From: Gemmatimonadaceae bacterium
GTDB lineage: Bacteria; Gemmatimonadota; Gemmatimonadetes; Gemmatimonadales; Gemmatimonadaceae
DNA length: 64,000 bases
Direction: 5' to 3'
NCBI GenBank assembly: GCA_025362035.1
Contig: JANYIN010000163.1
Span: 62,001 to 126,000, forward strand
This document shows positions 63,201-64,000 of this stretch, one piece after another (the first letter of the stretch is position 1; the number at the start of each line of letters is the position of its first letter). The notes under the pieces were generated by a model. The model was not told the DNA's origin, ran no database searches, and saw only the letters and a program-made list of their open reading frames with translations. A program made the position numbers and the translations under genes.

Positions 63201-63467
63201 GACAACGATGTGCGCGCGCGTCTGAGTTGGCAGCGAAGCCGGACCAGCACGTATATCAGCGATTTCGCGCGCATCGGGACGAGCCGCCTGGCGGACAACG
63301 GGCGCACGTCGGTCAGCCTCAATGCCGACACCGATCTCAGCGAGACGGTGATTTTCACGCTGCAGGGGTCGCGCGTGTCCACGTATGACCGCAACTTCAA
63401 TCGCAGCGCGACGCAGTACGTGTTGTCCACGGTCTTCCAGGTACAATTCTTCGGCGACGCAAAGTAG
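57294..63467 (+). CDS. sprA: SprA-type giant outer-membrane protein (type 9 secretion translocon family)
   Basis: 2057 residues from GTG 57294, chosen because a signal peptide begins there (VRALRIVAALAVFARPFSLGAQ, cut before Q) and CCAGGGA precedes it; the track start is a TTG 52 codons upstream in poor sequence. After a Pro/Thr-rich linker come repeated beta-strand blocks: VGGRV-type strands (RVHVNVDYDESREFDASN), EGVDYYLDPSQLWFALVSPL, FDIENRLWPRPTDPNY, EYLYSPQHPANVYRLKVRYE and SLELWVDDIRLDKVLNRPGYAG, all resembling SprA/Sov of Bacteroidota (about 2400 residues). The C-terminal 500 residues read as many amphipathic strands ending in STVFQVQFFGDAK with a terminal aromatic, as outer-membrane barrels do. 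It would be the exit pore for exported proteins. Confidence 0.85.
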   Translation: MRALRIVAALAVFARPFSLGAQVPVRPTPVPRVDSTRADTLHPPASDTARRVEMPKPVAADTARKPTLFGPNSDLHLDVRSRIEARGDKRSDERCDNGQLLTAGQTCSGVFTPTFNPQFMLRSTGTIGGRVHVNVDYDESREFDASNAFNIYYEGKTAADRLHRLEIGNVAFTLPSTRFLSSGVPSGNYGLQATGHVGPFRLNAIAAQQKGNIAQERTYFIGDRVLQSGEHEILDNQVEPRRFFFTVDPALFRGAYPNIDLLNRAQLASLAASLPDTLRPRRVVLYRVQFGAQPQDPNGPRFRLNGDPGHGRQTYDVLREGVDYYLDPSQLWFALVSPLRETNERLVVAYTVRLNGRDTVYTATGGTPDLKATGADQVANLVSDPNVLPGSPAFRREIRSVYRVGGDEQVRSSTRLRIVSGAGEQEKPAAGNDATYLQMFGLAQSTNPASFDIENRLWPRPTDPNYSAAAGGTASMMNAASYASAAMAMPSSSGRIIRDHFVIFPSLQPFATRDSGLVARGNPSNEAIYSSPSEYLYSPQHPANVYRLKVRYETDAGGDAGAIMLGSVQVRRGSERVVLDGVPLLRDVDYRIDYELGRVTFAKAETLFTRQRAVTVRFEENPLSTLVATPTTLIGLTSTLPFRNGELNFMAVRQTQSTNFTRPQLGFEPVSSVLAGVNGQAGWEVGPLSRFMSRLPWANAKTPSRLYLSGEFATSRPQAGGSTQAYVESFEGESGITVSLIDQVWSLSSQPADGHLLPKRYGPNPFDLRRASTIAFQNLGTSFTGAPVIVRGDSIDPNATLSGFGNSLAPIEYLLWLTLYPLAVGGRYDPLSHTYAWKVANALPGRRFRSVKTVLSPAGADLSRAENLEFWTLVDTTAARRAANPTLVFDLGEISENTLAFAPETLTVVPGAKPDSLFSGKKLQGFDRLDSERDPISRAFNAAVNDTGLPGDVVDTLVVNTPSGTSRAFNLALCTGTDRATPRLGDTRTNCTVHNNRLDDEDIDLDGVLNLPSGARNSERLLRFVVDLSDPRRWVRFGRSFTQQLDVTATPHTLQWVLVRVPFRTADDTLNDVLLRRVRALRVTVVSGAATADDEFIQLPLARLKLSGPPWLKRNAQTLAGIAGETPAGGYTQTSLIGTADKGLLGGDDYQSPPGIIDAADQRATQLATGSVQINERSLRLQAGNVPVYGRAEAFYRFPNGQQSFMGYRQLRLWARGRRNGWGQNGELQMYVKMGRDANNFYLYRTPVSSGSGQAAWNPEVLVDFDRFFALRQKLQNAYLQNKGDTLSCTGADVSLVNASGTPALAGRQRYVACDGPYMVYTVEPGAAPPNLAAVQEMAVGFVRLPAGNGVPSVIGPADSLELWVDDIRLDKVLNRPGYAGQMSMALSASDFADVRVGVTRRDANFRQLTEQPTFSDERVFDVVGTLHLEKLLPPNLGLAVPLTITHVSSSSAPLFLSGTDVPGAGIPSLRAPSSGITTYALSVRRTAPLGNPLLGALVDNLGLTSTYTTGDSRNEYQSGANNNFALSLDYNVNADARTARLPGTLGLPLHLFPGAPHDTVAAPPTFRWNPTVIRVSSGVVRGTDQRLSFFKPAGAPDDSARSSRAEQNLWRNASTLEFRPTEALTARWDLVSLRDLREYGDTTAAARAATVDRARLFGANVGLERERSLMTSVGYAPQLSSWFRPRADFGTQYGMLRDPNQRSIAGLTFGNTVTDSLPRRMTVSQNMGGGVTIDIGKALATYGADSSLVRRLAQVFTPLDINVNRSLLSAFDATSTGAPLGLQFGLGGVDAFRQVNGELAATTGLSQALSASQSLLFPGNIALVNRFRRTTTRSWTRRADLAQSVADGAQTVFPDVSVRWNWKPPAMLLPLFTSVGANAGYARSTASSFLPGDESGLRPELRGSLVRTIPLNGSVAWGFGHGLTTSGGYTLTTRTDSLPGSVADGRSDDMSADVGRAFKFPKRFGFTIDNDVRARLSWQRSRTSTYISDFARIGTSRLADNGRTSVSLNADTDLSETVIFTLQGSRVSTYDRNFNRSATQYVLSTVFQVQFFGDAK

Positions 63468-63523
63468 CACGAGCGTCCTTCGTGCTGCGCGCGGCCTTCA
63501 CGTTTCAGCCCGGTTCACAGCTC

Positions 63524-64000
63524 GTGCGGATGTTCACTCTACTGCTGGTCGCCGCGCTCCCATTGCTCGGCGCGTGCGACAAGCTGACTGTGCGCGCCAA
63601 GACGGCGTTCAACGCCGATTCCGCGCTGTCGTACACGCGCGCGCAGGTCGCCTTCGGGCCGCGCGTTCCGGGTACGGCCGGCGCGGTGAAGGCGGGCGAC
63701 TGGATCGTCGCCATGATGAAGCAGCGCGCCGATACCGTGATCGAACAGCGCTGGAAGCATCGCACCGCCGGTGGCGACTCGGTGCCGATGCGGAACATCC
63801 TGGCGCGCTTTCGCCCCCAGGCCACTCAGCGGGTGCTGTACGTCACCCACTGGGATACGAGGCCCATGGCCGACGCAGACCCGGTGCTTGGCAACCGGCA
63901 CACGCCCATCCTCGGCGCCAATGACGGTGCTTCGGGCGTCGGACTGTTCGTCGCGCTGGGAGACGCACTCAAGAAGACGCCGCCCAATATCGGCGTCGAT
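63524..64000 (+). CDS. M28 family lipoprotein peptidase, glutaminyl-cyclase-like (3' end outside window)
   Basis: 159 codons visible, not in the track because it runs off the edge. Start GTG 63524 (or ATG 63530) precedes a lipoprotein signal VRMFTLLLVAALPLLGAC. M28 metal ligands visible so far are the His/Asp region VTHWDTRPMAD and the Asp in ILGANDGASGVG. HWDTRP and GANDGASG are marks of the glutaminyl cyclase/aminopeptidase branch, in which an N-terminal Gln may be cyclised to pyroglutamate. The remaining ligands should be beyond base 64000. It follows the SprA gene by 56 bases in the same direction. Confidence 0.85.
   Translation, partial: MRMFTLLLVAALPLLGACDKLTVRAKTAFNADSALSYTRAQVAFGPRVPGTAGAVKAGDWIVAMMKQRADTVIEQRWKHRTAGGDSVPMRNILARFRPQATQRVLYVTHWDTRPMADADPVLGNRHTPILGANDGASGVGLFVALGDALKKTPPNIGVD

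Noticed and set aside
1-64000. Possible tRNA, rRNA, CRISPR or insertion sequence
   Set aside because: I looked for tRNA TPsiC-like GGTTCGAATCC in spacers, regular 28-37 base repeats and transposase motifs and saw none; a tRNAscan or ISfinder run would be needed to be certain.

Overview
The window is GC-rich, densely coding bacterial chromosome (64 kb) with short intergenic spaces, many 4-base ATGA/GTGA overlaps and frequent GTG/TTG starts. The gene content fits a member of Gemmatimonadota: a very large SprA-type outer-membrane protein, many secreted M28/M16/M24 peptidases, lipoproteins with a Cys lipobox, and Gram-negative envelope genes (LptF, LptG, MlaE, MlaD). The taxon is inferred from gene content only. 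I see no tRNA, rRNA, CRISPR array, phage or insertion sequence, and no stretch over 300 bases without a gene; the longest spacers are about 190-235 bases.

Layout. 1-7 kb: end of an M20 peptidase; a patatin fused to a [4Fe-4S] ferredoxin domain; an amino-acid permease coupled to a class V (kynureninase-like) PLP enzyme; a class A beta-lactamase-fold serine hydrolase without an evident omega-loop Glu; pseudouridine-5'-phosphate glycosidase. 7-15 kb: two TPR proteins, an ABC exporter pair, a two-domain M16 protease, then small envelope proteins and a fragment of a second M16 gene. 15-20 kb: a minus-strand unit of M28 peptidase lipoprotein, a SpeD-like protein that has lost the pyruvoyl serine, and a membrane protein with a large extracytoplasmic domain; then a cNMP-binding protein and a CDP-alcohol phosphatidyltransferase. 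20-30 kb: alpha/beta hydrolase, DsbA-like plus VKOR disulfide pair, a DctA-type symporter, acetyl-CoA synthetase divergent from an MHS-type transporter, and an MBL hydrolase.

30-38 kb is one long plus-strand run: CcmA-CcmB-CcmC-CcmD (haem export for cytochrome c maturation) joined without gaps to a CobA-HemD fusion, HemC and HemB (tetrapyrrole synthesis), then an aldo/keto reductase and inorganic pyrophosphatase. 38-48 kb: a Tat-secreted DsrE-like protein, a membrane protein, and a minus-strand set of DUF92 (VTE6-like), geranylgeranyl-reductase-like FAD enzyme, flavin reductase, methyltransferase, SRPBCC protein, ketosynthase and aquaporin, which looks like a small lipid/polyketide or prenyl-lipid pathway. 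A V4R-like protein, an M24 peptidase and a lipoprotein follow. 48-52 kb: haem A and haem O synthases with a small COX2-like membrane protein, and an APC permease.

52-64 kb is devoted to the envelope: MlaD, MlaE, LptG and LptF on the minus strand, divergent from the 2057-residue SprA homologue and a secreted M28 (glutaminyl-cyclase-like) lipoprotein that runs off the window. Together these cover phospholipid transport, LPS export and a probable type 9 type outer-membrane translocon.

The most unusual points are the catalytically altered SpeD-like protein, the decayed M16 fragment, the patatin-ferredoxin fusion, the ketosynthase/DUF92 gene set, the ccm-hem super-operon and the LptF with a long low-complexity insertion. 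All functional assignments come from reading motifs by eye; no database search was run.
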